Below the pieces are notes generated by a model. It worked only from the letters and a program-made list of their open reading frames with translations, was not told the DNA's origin and made no database searches. Source: Gemmatimonadales bacterium (GTDB lineage Bacteria > Gemmatimonadota > Gemmatimonadetes > Longimicrobiales > Gaopeijiaceae). From it: a stretch of 64,000 nucleotides of DNA. Position numbers and translations under genes: made by a program. The stretch covers positions 1-64,000 of the forward strand of contig REBP01000078.1 in assembly GCA_007692665.1 (NCBI GenBank). The letters run 5' to 3'. Positions 9,389 to 17,211 of this stretch are shown piece after piece; position 1 is the stretch's first letter, and every line of letters starts with the position of its first letter.

Positions 9389-10039
9389 TTACCGCTCGTG
9401 GTTCTGCACGTACGGGAGAAGGGCGAGGAATCGGGCGCGCTTGACCGCGACGCCCAGGTCCCGCTGAAAGCGAGCCGTGACCTTGGTGGTCCGCTTGGGG
9501 AGGATCTTCCCCTGCTCGGTGATGAAGCGGGAGAGCGTCGAGACGTCCTTGAAGTTCAGGAGCTCGATGCGCGGGCCTTCGACCCGGCGGCGCTTTCCGC
9601 GACCACCCGAGAACTCGGGGGGGGAGCCATCCCGGCTGCCGTACTCGTCGTCGTCCTCTTCCTCGTCGTCGTCGTCATCGTCGTCGTCGGATTCGCGCTC
9701 GCCGACGGACTCCGGAACTTCGGCGAGAATGGACTGGCCCGAGGTGGGCTCCCCTTCGCTGAGGACGACCAGGTAGCGGAGGAGGTCGTCGTCGAGCTTC
9801 AGGATGCGCTCGAACTCGGGGAGAACCTCGCCGGGAGCCACGAACTGGGCGACGACGTAGCGGCCCTGCGACTGGTCCGCGATGAGGTAGGCGAGCTGCC
9901 GGATGCCCCAGTCATCGACGGCCGAGATCTCCGATCCCTCGGTCCCGGTGAGGAGGCCGTGGAACCGCTCGAGACGAGTCTGGACGGTGTCGTCGTCGAG
10001 AGCGGGATGGAAGATGTAGACGATTTCGTAGTTGCGCAT
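9389..10039 (-). CDS. rpsF-rpsR: Fused ribosomal proteins S6 and S18 in one polypeptide
   Basis: 216 aa. Residues 1-97 are bS6: [12 protein letters not shown] start, [10 protein letters not shown] and YVVAQFVAP. Residues ~98-147 are a linker with eight consecutive Asp plus a Glu/Asp stretch (118-132). Residues ~148-216 are bS18: [19 protein letters not shown], then [22 protein letters not shown]6 and S18 are neighbours on the 30S platform and normally form a dimer, so a covalent pair is structurally sensible. No stop lies between the two halves, and I find no ATG, GTG or TTG codon in the linker that could start S18 separately. The S18 part lacks the N-terminal Cys motif of zinc-binding S18. 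rpsF is upstream of rpsR in most bacteria, so loss of one stop would make the fusion. Confidence 0.93.
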   Translation of the reverse strand: MRNYEIVYIFHPALDDDTVQTRLERFHGLLTGTEGSEISAVDDWGIRQLAYLIADQSQGRYVVAQFVAPGEVLPEFERILKLDDDLLRYLVVLSEGEPTSGQSILAEVPESVGERESDDDDDDDDEEEDDDEYGSRDGSPPEFSGGRGKRRRVEGPRIELLNFKDVSTLSRFITEQGKILPKRTTKVTARFQRDLGVAVKRARFLALLPYVQNHER

Positions 10040-10065
10040 GGAGGCGATTTCCCATGGTCCGTTGC

Positions 10066-10095
10066 GAGAAAACGGGCCCCGTCCCGAATGGACGG
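10066..10095 (-). promoter_or_regulatory. Hairpin and U-rich stretch in the S6-S18 leader
   Basis: On the minus strand a 6-bp stem (CCGTCC / GGACGG, loop ATTCG, 10079-10095) is followed by GGCCCGTTTTCTC. It lies inside the predicted 5' leader of the S6-S18 mRNA. It could be the ychF terminator or a regulatory leader. S6-S18 dimers are known to bind leaders of their own operon in other bacteria, but the consensus was not demonstrated here. Confidence 0.35.
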
Positions 10096-10112
10096 AGCGG
10101 GTTTAGCCAGTG

Positions 10113-10141
10113 AAGTTAGCCGGAAGATCAGCAGAACTCAA
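10113..10141 (-). promoter_or_regulatory. Candidate promoter of the S6-S18/rplI operon
   Basis: On the minus strand TTGAGT (10136-10141) and TAACTT (10113-10118) are exactly 17 bp apart. The expected transcription start near 10106 would give a leader of about 65 nt before the fused S6-S18 ATG. Confidence 0.5.
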
Positions 10142-10152
10142 CGTGCCCGGAG

Positions 10153-11253
10153 TCAGACGTTGAAGCGGAAGAGCATGATGTCGCCGTCCTTCACGACGTA
10201 CTCCTTCCCCTCGGACCGCATCTGGCCCTTTTCGCGAGCCGCCTTGAGGGAGCCGAGTCCCTCGAATTCCGCGAAGTGGATCGTCTCCGCCCGGATGAAG
10301 CCCCGCTCGAAGTCGGAATGAATGGACCCGGCGGCCTCGGGCGCGGCGGCCCCCCGCCGGACCGTCCAGGCCCGGGCCTCCTTCTCGCCGGCGGTGAAGA
10401 AGGTGATGAGCCCCAGGAGATCGTAGGTGGTCCGGATGAGGCGATGCAGACCCGGCTCCGCGAGCCCGAGATCCGTCAGGAACTCCGTCCGCTCCTCCGG
10501 ATCCAGTTCCGCCAGTTCGGATTCGATGGCCGAGCAGACGGCGACGATTTCGGCCTCGGGCTCCTCGGCGGCAACCACGTCGCGCAACTGCCGGACGAAG
10601 TCGTTTTCGCCGTCCGGAAGATCGTCTTCCCCCACGTTGGCCAGGTACAGCACCGGCTTCGATGTGAGCAGGTGGAAGGACCGGAAGAGCGCCGCATCCT
10701 CGGGATCCACCGAGACCTCCCGTGCGGGACGGCCCTCGGCCAGGACGGCCAGCGTCCGGTCGAGAAGCGAGACCTCGCGGACGGCCTCCTTGTCACCCCC
10801 CTTGGCCTTCTTGGCCACCCGGTCCCGACGCCGCTCCACGGTGTCGAGGTCGGCCAGGGCGAGTTCCGTGTTCACCACTTCCCGGTCGCGGACCGGGTCT
10901 ACCCCTCCCAGGACGTGGGTGATGTCGGAATCCTCGAAGCACCGGAGAACATGGACGACGGCGTCCACCTCCCGGATGTTGCCCAGGAACTTGTTGCCGA
11001 GACCCTCGCCCTCCGATGCGCCCTTGACCAGGCCGGCAATGTCCACGAACTGCACGATGGTCGGGACCCGTGCCCGTGCACCCACCAGCTCGAAGATCCG
11101 GTCGAGCCGGCGGTCCGGGACCTCCACCGTGCCCACGTTGGGATCGACCGTGCAGAACGGATAGTTCTCGGACGGGGCACCCTGGGCGGTCAGGGCGTTG
11201 AAGAGCGAGGACTTTCCGACGTTGGGAAGCCCGACGATACCGGCCTTGAGCAT
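10153..11253 (-). CDS. ychF: Ribosome-associated ATPase/GTPase YchF (OLA1 family)
   Basis: 366 aa, the standard length. It is a universally conserved Obg-related P-loop NTPase that prefers ATP and associates with ribosomes. Motifs seen are G1 GLPNVGKSSLFNAL at the N-terminus, the G3-like FVDIAGLVKGASEGEGLGN, the altered specificity motif region YLANVGED, and the C-terminal TGS-like domain with DLLGLITFFTAGEKEARAWT, GSIHSDFERGFIRAE and YVVKDGDIMLFRFNV. I chose ATG 11253; the longer frame adds 35 non-conserved residues. It is transcribed toward the S6-S18 gene with its own candidate promoter. Confidence 0.97.
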   Translation of the reverse strand: MLKAGIVGLPNVGKSSLFNALTAQGAPSENYPFCTVDPNVGTVEVPDRRLDRIFELVGARARVPTIVQFVDIAGLVKGASEGEGLGNKFLGNIREVDAVVHVLRCFEDSDITHVLGGVDPVRDREVVNTELALADLDTVERRRDRVAKKAKGGDKEAVREVSLLDRTLAVLAEGRPAREVSVDPEDAALFRSFHLLTSKPVLYLANVGEDDLPDGENDFVRQLRDVVAAEEPEAEIVAVCSAIESELAELDPEERTEFLTDLGLAEPGLHRLIRTTYDLLGLITFFTAGEKEARAWTVRRGAAAPEAAGSIHSDFERGFIRAETIHFAEFEGLGSLKAAREKGQMRSEGKEYVVKDGDIMLFRFNV

Positions 11254-11329
11254 GGTGGAGTCGCTGGAAGGAAGCGGAACTGCGGCAGGGATGGCCCGGC
11301 GCCCTGGTGACGCCTGCCCGGAGCACCGG

Positions 11330-11358
11330 AAGGTAGGGACGAGAGCGGGGAGGGTCAA
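11330..11358 (-). promoter_or_regulatory. Candidate promoter of ychF
   Basis: On the minus strand TTGACC (11353-11358) and TACCTT (11330-11335) are separated by 17 bp, about 75 bp before the ychF ATG. Confidence 0.5.
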
Positions 11359-11514
11359 AGCCCCCCGCTCCGGCCCCGGATCCCGCCCGCATCCGTTCCC
11401 CGGGGACGCCGGGGTTGCGGCAGGGGACAGGAAGGTAGAGCTTTTCCCGGTTATTGAACGACTTCGCTACCGAACGACTTCGAGACCTGTATCTCCTCCG
11501 AAGGCGCTGAACTG

Positions 11515-12606
11515 ATGGATTTCTCCTTTGCCGGCCAGTACCAGGACGAACGCTTCCAGTGGGTCCGCACGGGGATTCACGAGGTAATGGAAGCAAGTGG
11601 GCACCGCTTTGTCGAGAATCCCGACGAAGCCAGGCTCGTCGTCAACTTCTTCCCGCGGGAGTCACCTGTTTCGTTCAGGCGTCGGGCCCAGGCGATCTTC
11701 GTCGTCTCGGTCACCGAGATCGAGGGGGGTGACCAGACGATCCGCGAGGCGATTCCCCGAGGGTATCCCCTCCTGGTGCGGTCGCTCTCCAACCTGCTCA
11801 TCGGCCTCACGGGGCCCCGGGGATCCCGCCCGGACGCCCACTTCATCACGCCGGAGCAGGGGCACTACAAGGTCCAGGGAAGCCCGGATCTCGGGGACTT
11901 CTTCCGCAAGGTCTACCAGCGGATCGAGCCGCTGGCAACGTCACGCCTCATCATCGACAACGTCTTCGACAAGGATCTCCCGGAGGAGCTCTGGGACGGA
12001 GACGAGATCACGGAATCCATCCGGAGGGCCGGAGAACGGCTCGACGCGATGAACCTCCTGCCGGCCCCCTTCCCCATCGAGGACATCCTGTCCGAACGGG
12101 ACCTCCGGCAGCTCAAGCGACTCTACGGGATCGGAGGCCTGTCGTACGGAAACATCTCGGCCCGCCTGGACGAGACCCGTTTCTGGATGAGCGCCTCCGG
12201 GGTGGACAAGTCGAAGCTGGTGGAGATCGGGCGGGACATCCTTCTCGTCAAGGACTACCTGCCCGAGACCGGCTCCATGGTCCTCTCCGTGCCCCCCGAG
12301 GTGGAGCCCAGGCGTGTGTCGGTGGATGCCATCGAGCACTGGATGATCTACCGTGAGCATCCGGACGTCGGGGCGATCCTGCACGTGCACGGGTGGATGG
12401 ACGGAGTCCGGTCCACCGAGTTCAACTACCCTTGCGGCACCTATGAACTGGGTGAGGCCGTGGCCGACATCGTTCGGGACGAACCGGAACCGGGGCGCGC
12501 CGTCGTGGGCCTGAAGAATCACGGTCTCACCATCACGGGAGCATCGCTGGACGAGATCTTCGAGCGGATCGATGGCCGGCTCCTGAAATACGTCCCCATG
12601 GTCTGA
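11515..12606 (+). CDS. Class II aldolase/adducin-domain protein with unassigned N-terminal domain
   Basis: 363 aa. The C-terminal half (about 180-363) is a class II aldolase fold. It has GGLSYGNISAR for phosphate binding, an acidic residue at E274 matching the catalytic Glu, the metal pair H290/H292 in HVHGW and the third ligand H336 in LKNHGLTITG. The first ~175 residues are not a class II domain and I cannot assign them. They contain an alternating beta/alpha region (RLVVNFFPRESP, QAIFVVSVTEI) and a helical connector. The substrate is unknown; fuculose-phosphate-type aldolases and decarboxylases are the closest relatives. It is the only plus-strand gene in the first 32 kb and is divergent from ychF. 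Confidence 0.8.
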   Translation: MDFSFAGQYQDERFQWVRTGIHEVMEASGHRFVENPDEARLVVNFFPRESPVSFRRRAQAIFVVSVTEIEGGDQTIREAIPRGYPLLVRSLSNLLIGLTGPRGSRPDAHFITPEQGHYKVQGSPDLGDFFRKVYQRIEPLATSRLIIDNVFDKDLPEELWDGDEITESIRRAGERLDAMNLLPAPFPIEDILSERDLRQLKRLYGIGGLSYGNISARLDETRFWMSASGVDKSKLVEIGRDILLVKDYLPETGSMVLSVPPEVEPRRVSVDAIEHWMIYREHPDVGAILHVHGWMDGVRSTEFNYPCGTYELGEAVADIVRDEPEPGRAVVGLKNHGLTITGASLDEIFERIDGRLLKYVPMV

Positions 12607-12694
12607 CCACCCGGCGGCCCCTTCCCCACCCCGGGGCCCCACGGGCGAGACCCCGGGGCGCCGGCACCGGCAGGCCTCCGCCGCCCACGCCAGG

Positions 12695-13276
12695 CTACCG
12701 GTTGTGGCGGTCCATGGCGACCTGGATGCCCTCGCCCATCCAGCTCCGGACCCCGGCCACCAGCGTCGGGAGCAGGTCGAGTACCACGTCCTCTTCGTCC
12801 GGCTCCATGGGTGACAGCACCCAGTCGGCCATCCCGACGCCCTCGGGAGTCCGTCCGACGCCGATCCGCAGGCGGGCCCATGCCTGCGAACCGAGCACCT
12901 GCTCGATGGACTTGAGCCCGTTGTGCCCCCCCGAACTTCCTCCGGGCCGAAACCGCACCTGGCCGACCTCCCGAGTGGCATCGTCCACGACGACGAGGAG
13001 GTCCTGGCTGAAGTCGAGCTCCGGCGCCCCGGCAAGAAGCCCCAGGGCAGCGCCGCTCCGGTTCATGTAGGTGAGCGGCTTGACCAGGATCACCCGGAAC
13101 CCGTCCACCTGCCCCGAAGACACGAGTGCGGGCCCCTCCTGACGGAAAGGCCCGCACTCCAGGTCGTGGGCAAGGCGATCGATCATCCACCAGCCCACGT
13201 TGTGCCGCGTGTTGTCGTAGTCGGGCCCGGGGTTCCCCAGTCCGACCACCAGCTTCACCGGGAGGGACGTCGGCAT
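12695..13276 (-). CDS. pth: Peptidyl-tRNA hydrolase
   Basis: 193 aa, standard length. It hydrolyses the ester bond of peptidyl-tRNAs released prematurely from ribosomes. Catalytic features are VVGLGNPGPDYDNTRHNVG with the catalytic His, KPLTYMNRSG, the DD pair in VVVDDATR, and RPGGSSGGHNGLKSIEQ near the active site. I chose ATG 13276 with the family start; a further 20 codons upstream are not conserved. It lies 31 bp after rplY in the cluster prs-rplY-pth, an order seen in several bacterial phyla. Confidence 0.97.
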   Translation of the reverse strand: MPTSLPVKLVVGLGNPGPDYDNTRHNVGWWMIDRLAHDLECGPFRQEGPALVSSGQVDGFRVILVKPLTYMNRSGAALGLLAGAPELDFSQDLLVVVDDATREVGQVRFRPGGSSGGHNGLKSIEQVLGSQAWARLRIGVGRTPEGVGMADWVLSPMEPDEEDVVLDLLPTLVAGVRSWMGEGIQVAMDRHNR

Positions 13277-13307
13277 TGGATCGCGAGCGTCCCGACGCGG
13301 GAAGGCG

Positions 13308-13997
13308 TCAGCTCTCGCCCCTGGCGTCTCCGCCACCGGATCCCGAACCGGAGCCCTCCTCTTCGTCCTCCTCCTCGGTGCCGATGAGCGTCGGCTCCTC
13401 GGCCTCGTCGTCCACCTCGGGCTCTTCCTCGATGCGCGGCGGATGCACGGCGCAGATCGTGACGACCTCGTCCAGCTGCAGCGTCACCCCCTCGGGGATC
13501 TCGATTTCGTCGGAATGGATGGAATCCCCGATGGCCAGCCCGGAGACGTCCAGCACGAAGCTTTCGGGGATCGCCGACGGAATGCAGCGCACCGGGACTT
13601 CGTAGACCACCTGCTCGAGCATGCCGCCCTCGTCACGGACGCCGATGGGCGTCCCATGGAGCGAGAGGGGAACCGTGAGCTCCAGTTCGACTCCCTTCTC
13701 GACGCGGAGGAAGTCGACGTGCAGGATCTCCGGGCGGAAGGGGTGCGCCTGAACCTCGCGAACCAGCGTGGCGACGGGAGCGGCCTCGCCCTCCACGTCC
13801 AGCTGGATCAGGGTGTTCTCGACGGAGATGGCCTGGAAGAGAAGCCCGGTCTCATGGGCGTTCAGGACCAGCGAGACGGACTCTTCGTGACCGCCGTAGA
13901 GAACGGCGGGAAGCTTGCCGGCCTGCCGGAGCTTGCGCGCCACGCCCTTCCCCGTATCCTGGCGGCGTTCCGCCTTCAGCTTCGCTTCAGTTGCCAT
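13308..13997 (-). CDS. rplY: 50S ribosomal protein L25, CTC form
   Basis: 229 aa. This is the long general-stress (CTC/TL5) type. Residues ~5-95 are the 5S-rRNA-binding L25 domain (GKGVARKLRQAGKLPAVLYG, PEILHVDFLRV). A beta C-terminal domain follows to about residue 185. The last ~45 residues form a Glu/Asp tail ending in a Ser/Gly-rich segment, which is common but disordered. The start ATG at 13997 is clear. It sits 72 bp downstream of prs. Confidence 0.95.
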   Translation of the reverse strand: MATEAKLKAERRQDTGKGVARKLRQAGKLPAVLYGGHEESVSLVLNAHETGLLFQAISVENTLIQLDVEGEAAPVATLVREVQAHPFRPEILHVDFLRVEKGVELELTVPLSLHGTPIGVRDEGGMLEQVVYEVPVRCIPSAIPESFVLDVSGLAIGDSIHSDEIEIPEGVTLQLDEVVTICAVHPPRIEEEPEVDDEAEEPTLIGTEEEDEEEGSGSGSGGGDARGES

Positions 13998-14069
13998 GTC
14001 ATCCCTTCCTTACAATCGGCCCGGAGGGCCCGTGAATCCCGGCTCGCAGTGCTCACGCCGGGGATGGTT

Positions 14070-15038
14070 TCAGTCAGTCTCGCCGCGGATCTCGAAGAGC
14101 TGGCTCACCGAGTCGTTGGAGTGAATGTACTCGATGGCCCGCGCCAGCAGTTCGGCAACGGAGAGTACGGTAAGTCGTTCGAACTTCCGGTCATCCGGAA
14201 TGTGGATGGTGTTCGTCACCACCATCTCCTCCAGCGGCGCCGCCGCGAGTCGGTCCCGGGCCTGGCCGGACAGCAGTGCATGGGTGGCGCATGCGTACAC
14301 CTTGAGCGCCCCCCGTTCCTTGAGCGCGTGGACCGCCGAGGCCATGGTACCCGCCGTGTCGATCATGTCGTCGGCGATGATGCAGTTCCTGTCCTGCACG
14401 TCACCCACCACCGTCAGGACCTCGGACTGGTTCTGCGCCGGTCGCCGCTTGTCGATGATGGCGATGGCAGCGCCGAGGCGCTTGGCGAATCCCCTCGCCA
14501 TCTTCGCGGAACCCACATCCGGTGCCACGACCACCAGGTTGTCGAGACCCTTGTCGAGAAAATAACGGGTCAGGACCGGCGCCGCGTACAGGTGATCCAC
14601 CGGGATGTCGAAGAATCCCTGGATCTGGTGCTGGTGGAAGTCCAGCCCCAGTACGCGGTCCGCACCGGCGGTCACGATGATGTTGGCCGCCAGCTTGGCT
14701 CCGATGGCCACCCGGGGCTGGTCCTTCCGGTCCTGCCGGCCATACCCGAAGTAGGGAATGACGGCGGTGATCCGCGCCGCAGAGGCGCGCTTGGCCGCGT
14801 CGATGAGGAGCAGAAGCTCCATCATCGAGTCGGCTGGGGCCACCGTGGGCTGGACGATGAAGACATCCCGGCCCCGGGCGTTTCGGTCGATGCGAACGAA
14901 GATCTCGCCGTCGGCGAAATTCCGGACCGTTGCAGCATCGCCCTGAACGGCGAGAATCGATGCTATTTCCTTCGCCAGCGGCTCGTTCGCCCTTCCTGAA
15001 AGCAGCAGAAGGGGGCCCTGCCCATGCGTGTCGGCCAT
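14070..15038 (-). CDS. prs: Ribose-phosphate pyrophosphokinase (PRPP synthetase)
   Basis: 322 aa. It makes PRPP from ribose-5-phosphate and ATP for purine, pyrimidine, His and Trp synthesis. Motifs present are FADGEIFVRI, the pyrophosphate loop with YFGYGRQDRKD, the divalent-metal stretch GLDFHQHQIQGFFD, and the PRPP-binding IIADDMIDTAGT. The ATG at 15038 gives the class I length; a longer frame of 24 codons runs back to the promoter. The preceding -10/-35 pair is one of the best in the window. Confidence 0.98.
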   Translation of the reverse strand: MADTHGQGPLLLLSGRANEPLAKEIASILAVQGDAATVRNFADGEIFVRIDRNARGRDVFIVQPTVAPADSMMELLLLIDAAKRASAARITAVIPYFGYGRQDRKDQPRVAIGAKLAANIIVTAGADRVLGLDFHQHQIQGFFDIPVDHLYAAPVLTRYFLDKGLDNLVVVAPDVGSAKMARGFAKRLGAAIAIIDKRRPAQNQSEVLTVVGDVQDRNCIIADDMIDTAGTMASAVHALKERGALKVYACATHALLSGQARDRLAAAPLEEMVVTNTIHIPDDRKFERLTVLSVAELLARAIEYIHSNDSVSQLFEIRGETD

Positions 15039-15081
15039 GCGTTGTCCGCCGCGGCTGTCCGTGAACGTGCGATAGCCTGAA

Positions 15082-15110
15082 AAAATAGATCCCCGGGCCG
15101 GGAGCGTCAA
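15082..15110 (-). promoter_or_regulatory. Candidate promoter of prs-rplY-pth
   Basis: On the minus strand TTGACG (15105-15110) and TATTTT (15082-15087) are 17 bp apart, in the gap between the GWxTD gene and prs. The start of transcription is expected near 15075. Confidence 0.6.
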
Positions 15111-15158
15111 CGGATCCCGGCTCGCCCCGCCGTGGCTCCACCCCCGGGCCCGGCCCGT

Positions 15159-17003
15159 TCAGGGGCTGCGGATCACGACCCGGGCGGTGGACGCGACCTC
15201 CTCGCCGCCCTCCAGGGGAAGGCGGACATGCAGCAGCCAGTTGCCGTTACCCAGCCCCCGCAGGTCGAGTTGCACCCGGCGGAAGCGCACGGGCTCGTCC
15301 AGGTCGGCACGCCGCTCGGCAATGCCTTCTTCCCAGCGCATTTCCACCGGATCCACCGGCGAAAGGAGGCGGAGCGCCTCGCCTGCCCGGCGAAGGATCC
15401 CGCGATCCTCCCGCTCGACCCCGATGACAAACCGGAGCCGATCGGGGTCCGGCGGCTCGCCGTAGATCTCCCAGGCGACCTCGATGGGTCCGGGCGCGAT
15501 CGTGTCCGAGTGAAGTGCGCGGCCGACGTGGTCCTCGAGTCGTTCGGGGCTTCCAGCTCCGGCCTCGCCTCCCCCGGGAGCGCCGCCGGGTGACCCGGGA
15601 GGAGCAAGGAGGAGCAGGTCCGAGAGCTGGACCGCGTCGGGCTCCCTCGGATCCTGCCGAAGGCCCTGCCGGAAACGCCACCCGCGGCCCCCCTCGGGAT
15701 CTGCGGCCTCGAGCGACAGCCACCACGCACCCGTCGGAGCTCGAACGACGCCGACACCGGACCGAAGGCCGGGGACGCCGGGGGCGTGATCCTCATCCGG
15801 AGAGACCGGCGGGACTGCCAGGAATTCCGACAGGTCGAAGCGCAGGGGCTGAGCCTCGCCCTCCCGCACGAGAAAGAGGCCCGCCTCGCTCACGCTGACG
15901 GGGGGAACCGAGTCCCATGCCGGCGGATCGGGTACCTGCCAGGCTGCGACCACCAGGAGCGAGTCCCCTCGGCGGAATCGGGACACCCGGGCCTGCAGCC
16001 CCCGGACCCGGGGGACGGCCGGGGGTGCGTGCCGGGACCGGGCCCCGTGGACCGCCGGGGGGAACTCGAGGGGGCCGGCCGAGCTGGCGTTCAGGATCGC
16101 CTCCAGCGAGGGGAAGACTCCCCTCGCATCCAGGGAGAAGCGGCCGGACACCGGGGTGGGTCCCAGGATGTGCCCGGGTTGCCGGGACCGCTCGTAGGCC
16201 ATGATGGGCCCGAACCTCACGAGGATCTCGGTCATGTCCGCCCCCCACCGGATGCCATGGGGGTTCCGGGCACGTTCCTGGATCCGGGCCGCCGTGTGGC
16301 GCGCGAAATGTTCGCTTCGAAGCGTGTTTCCCCCGGCCAGGAAGAAGGGGTTTCCGAGGGCCCAGATCCGCTCTTCCAGGTAGCCCCGCTCCTCGGCCGG
16401 CAACCGGCGCAGGGCCTGAGCGACCTCGTGTTCCAGGATGGGTTCCAGGTCGAGCCACTTCTCTCGTTCGTCTGCAGGCAGCGCCGCCACGCCCTCGTTG
16501 AACCTTCGCTCGGCCTCGACGGCGTTCCCGGCCCCGTGGTGGGCGTAGCCTTCGAGAAGTGCGCACCACCCGGGGTCCGGACTCCGGCAGGCACGGGCGG
16601 CCTGGAGCGCCCCCTCCCAGTCGCCAGCCTCGCCCCGGTACCAGGTGCGCTGCCCCGCGATCCACGCATCGCCGGGCAGCTGCTCTGCCGCCGCCGTCAG
16701 CGCCGAATCCAGCGCGGCCCTGGCGGCGAGAACGGCCTCGGCCTCGGGAGGCGGGAGCCGGGGAGGGGTGGTCTCGTCGTCGCGCCCGGAGGTGAAGCGG
16801 AGGCAGAAGCGGCCCACCTGCTCGTCGCAGGAGCCGCCGCCCGTCCAGTTGCCCCAGGGGGCATGGAAGACCCGGGCGCGCTCGAAACGGGCCTGCGCGT
16901 CACGGGCGTCGGAAACGACCCGGGACGAGTCGACGGTGGCAGTCTCCGGTTGCTCCTGGCTGGTCGGGAGGAACTGGAGCGCGATCAGGGCAAGAAACCA
17001 CAC
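15159..17003 (-). CDS. Secreted GWxTD-like protein with helical repeat N-terminal part
   Basis: 614 aa, GTG start. The first ~15 residues are hydrophobic (WFLALIALQFL) and look like a short signal peptide without the usual basic start. Residues ~85-190 are Ala/Glu-rich helical repeats resembling TPRs (GALQAARACR, GNAVEAERRFNEG). A GWxTD-like domain follows around residues 190-280: EHEVAQ, NPFFLAGGNTLRSEHFARHT and a WGADMTEILVRFGP stretch, where the family has W-x-T-D. The C-terminal half is Pro-rich and beta-strand rich. GWxTD proteins are common in Gemmatimonadota and Acidobacteriota, and their role is unknown. It follows the tRNA-Gln gene by about 40 bp. Confidence 0.65.
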   Translation of the reverse strand: MWFLALIALQFLPTSQEQPETATVDSSRVVSDARDAQARFERARVFHAPWGNWTGGGSCDEQVGRFCLRFTSGRDDETTPPRLPPPEAEAVLAARAALDSALTAAAEQLPGDAWIAGQRTWYRGEAGDWEGALQAARACRSPDPGWCALLEGYAHHGAGNAVEAERRFNEGVAALPADEREKWLDLEPILEHEVAQALRRLPAEERGYLEERIWALGNPFFLAGGNTLRSEHFARHTAARIQERARNPHGIRWGADMTEILVRFGPIMAYERSRQPGHILGPTPVSGRFSLDARGVFPSLEAILNASSAGPLEFPPAVHGARSRHAPPAVPRVRGLQARVSRFRRGDSLLVVAAWQVPDPPAWDSVPPVSVSEAGLFLVREGEAQPLRFDLSEFLAVPPVSPDEDHAPGVPGLRSGVGVVRAPTGAWWLSLEAADPEGGRGWRFRQGLRQDPREPDAVQLSDLLLLAPPGSPGGAPGGGEAGAGSPERLEDHVGRALHSDTIAPGPIEVAWEIYGEPPDPDRLRFVIGVEREDRGILRRAGEALRLLSPVDPVEMRWEEGIAERRADLDEPVRFRRVQLDLRGLGNGNWLLHVRLPLEGGEEVASTARVVIRSP

Positions 17004-17043
17004 GGCGGATCCCGCGTGCGGGGAACGAACGGATGAACTGCAG

Positions 17044-17114
17044 TTGGCCCGGGTGGATTCGAACCACCACCGCCGGTTCCAAAGACCGGTGTCCTGCCAT
17101 TAGACGACGGGCCA
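17044..17114 (-). tRNA. tRNA-Gln, anticodon UUG
   Basis: The minus strand folds as a cloverleaf. The 7-bp acceptor stem is TGGCCCG/CGGGCCA, the anticodon stem CCGGT/ACCGG encloses loop CTTTGGA with anticodon TTG, and the T arm carries GGTTCGAATCC. The D arm is short. No CCA is encoded after the discriminator A, so the CCA-adding enzyme (gene at 24501-25871) is needed. Confidence 0.93.
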
Positions 17115-17172
17115 TCGGGGGCAGCGGAGCGTCCTCGGACCCTCTCCTCCCTCCGCTCCTTGCTGCTCCCTT

Positions 17173-17201
17173 ACGGTAGCCGGGAGACCCGCCGCTCTCA
17201 A
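17173..17201 (-). promoter_or_regulatory. Candidate promoter of tRNA-Gln
   Basis: On the minus strand TTGAGA (17196-17201) and TACCGT (17173-17178) have a 17-bp spacer, about 60 bp upstream of the tRNA 5' end. The GWxTD gene downstream may be co-transcribed. Confidence 0.5.
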
Positions 17202-17211
17202 CCCCGGAGGA

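Noticed and set aside
9647-9688. The GAC/GAT triplet repeat in the S6-S18 linker as a sequencing slip that joins two genes
   Set aside because: Triplet gain or loss keeps the frame, and no stop codon or start codon exists on either side that would separate the genes. The fusion does not depend on the exact repeat number.
10114-10123. Ten-base match to a universal 16S rRNA segment (CCGGCTAACT, minus strand) in front of the S6-S18 gene
   Set aside because: The match is to helix 18, not the S6:S18 binding site, and the sequence overlaps the predicted -10 element, so chance is the simpler reading.
17044-17114. More tRNA genes elsewhere in the window
   Set aside because: I looked for the T-arm GTTCGA context on both strands by eye and found only this convincing case. 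A covariance search (tRNAscan-SE) would be decisive.
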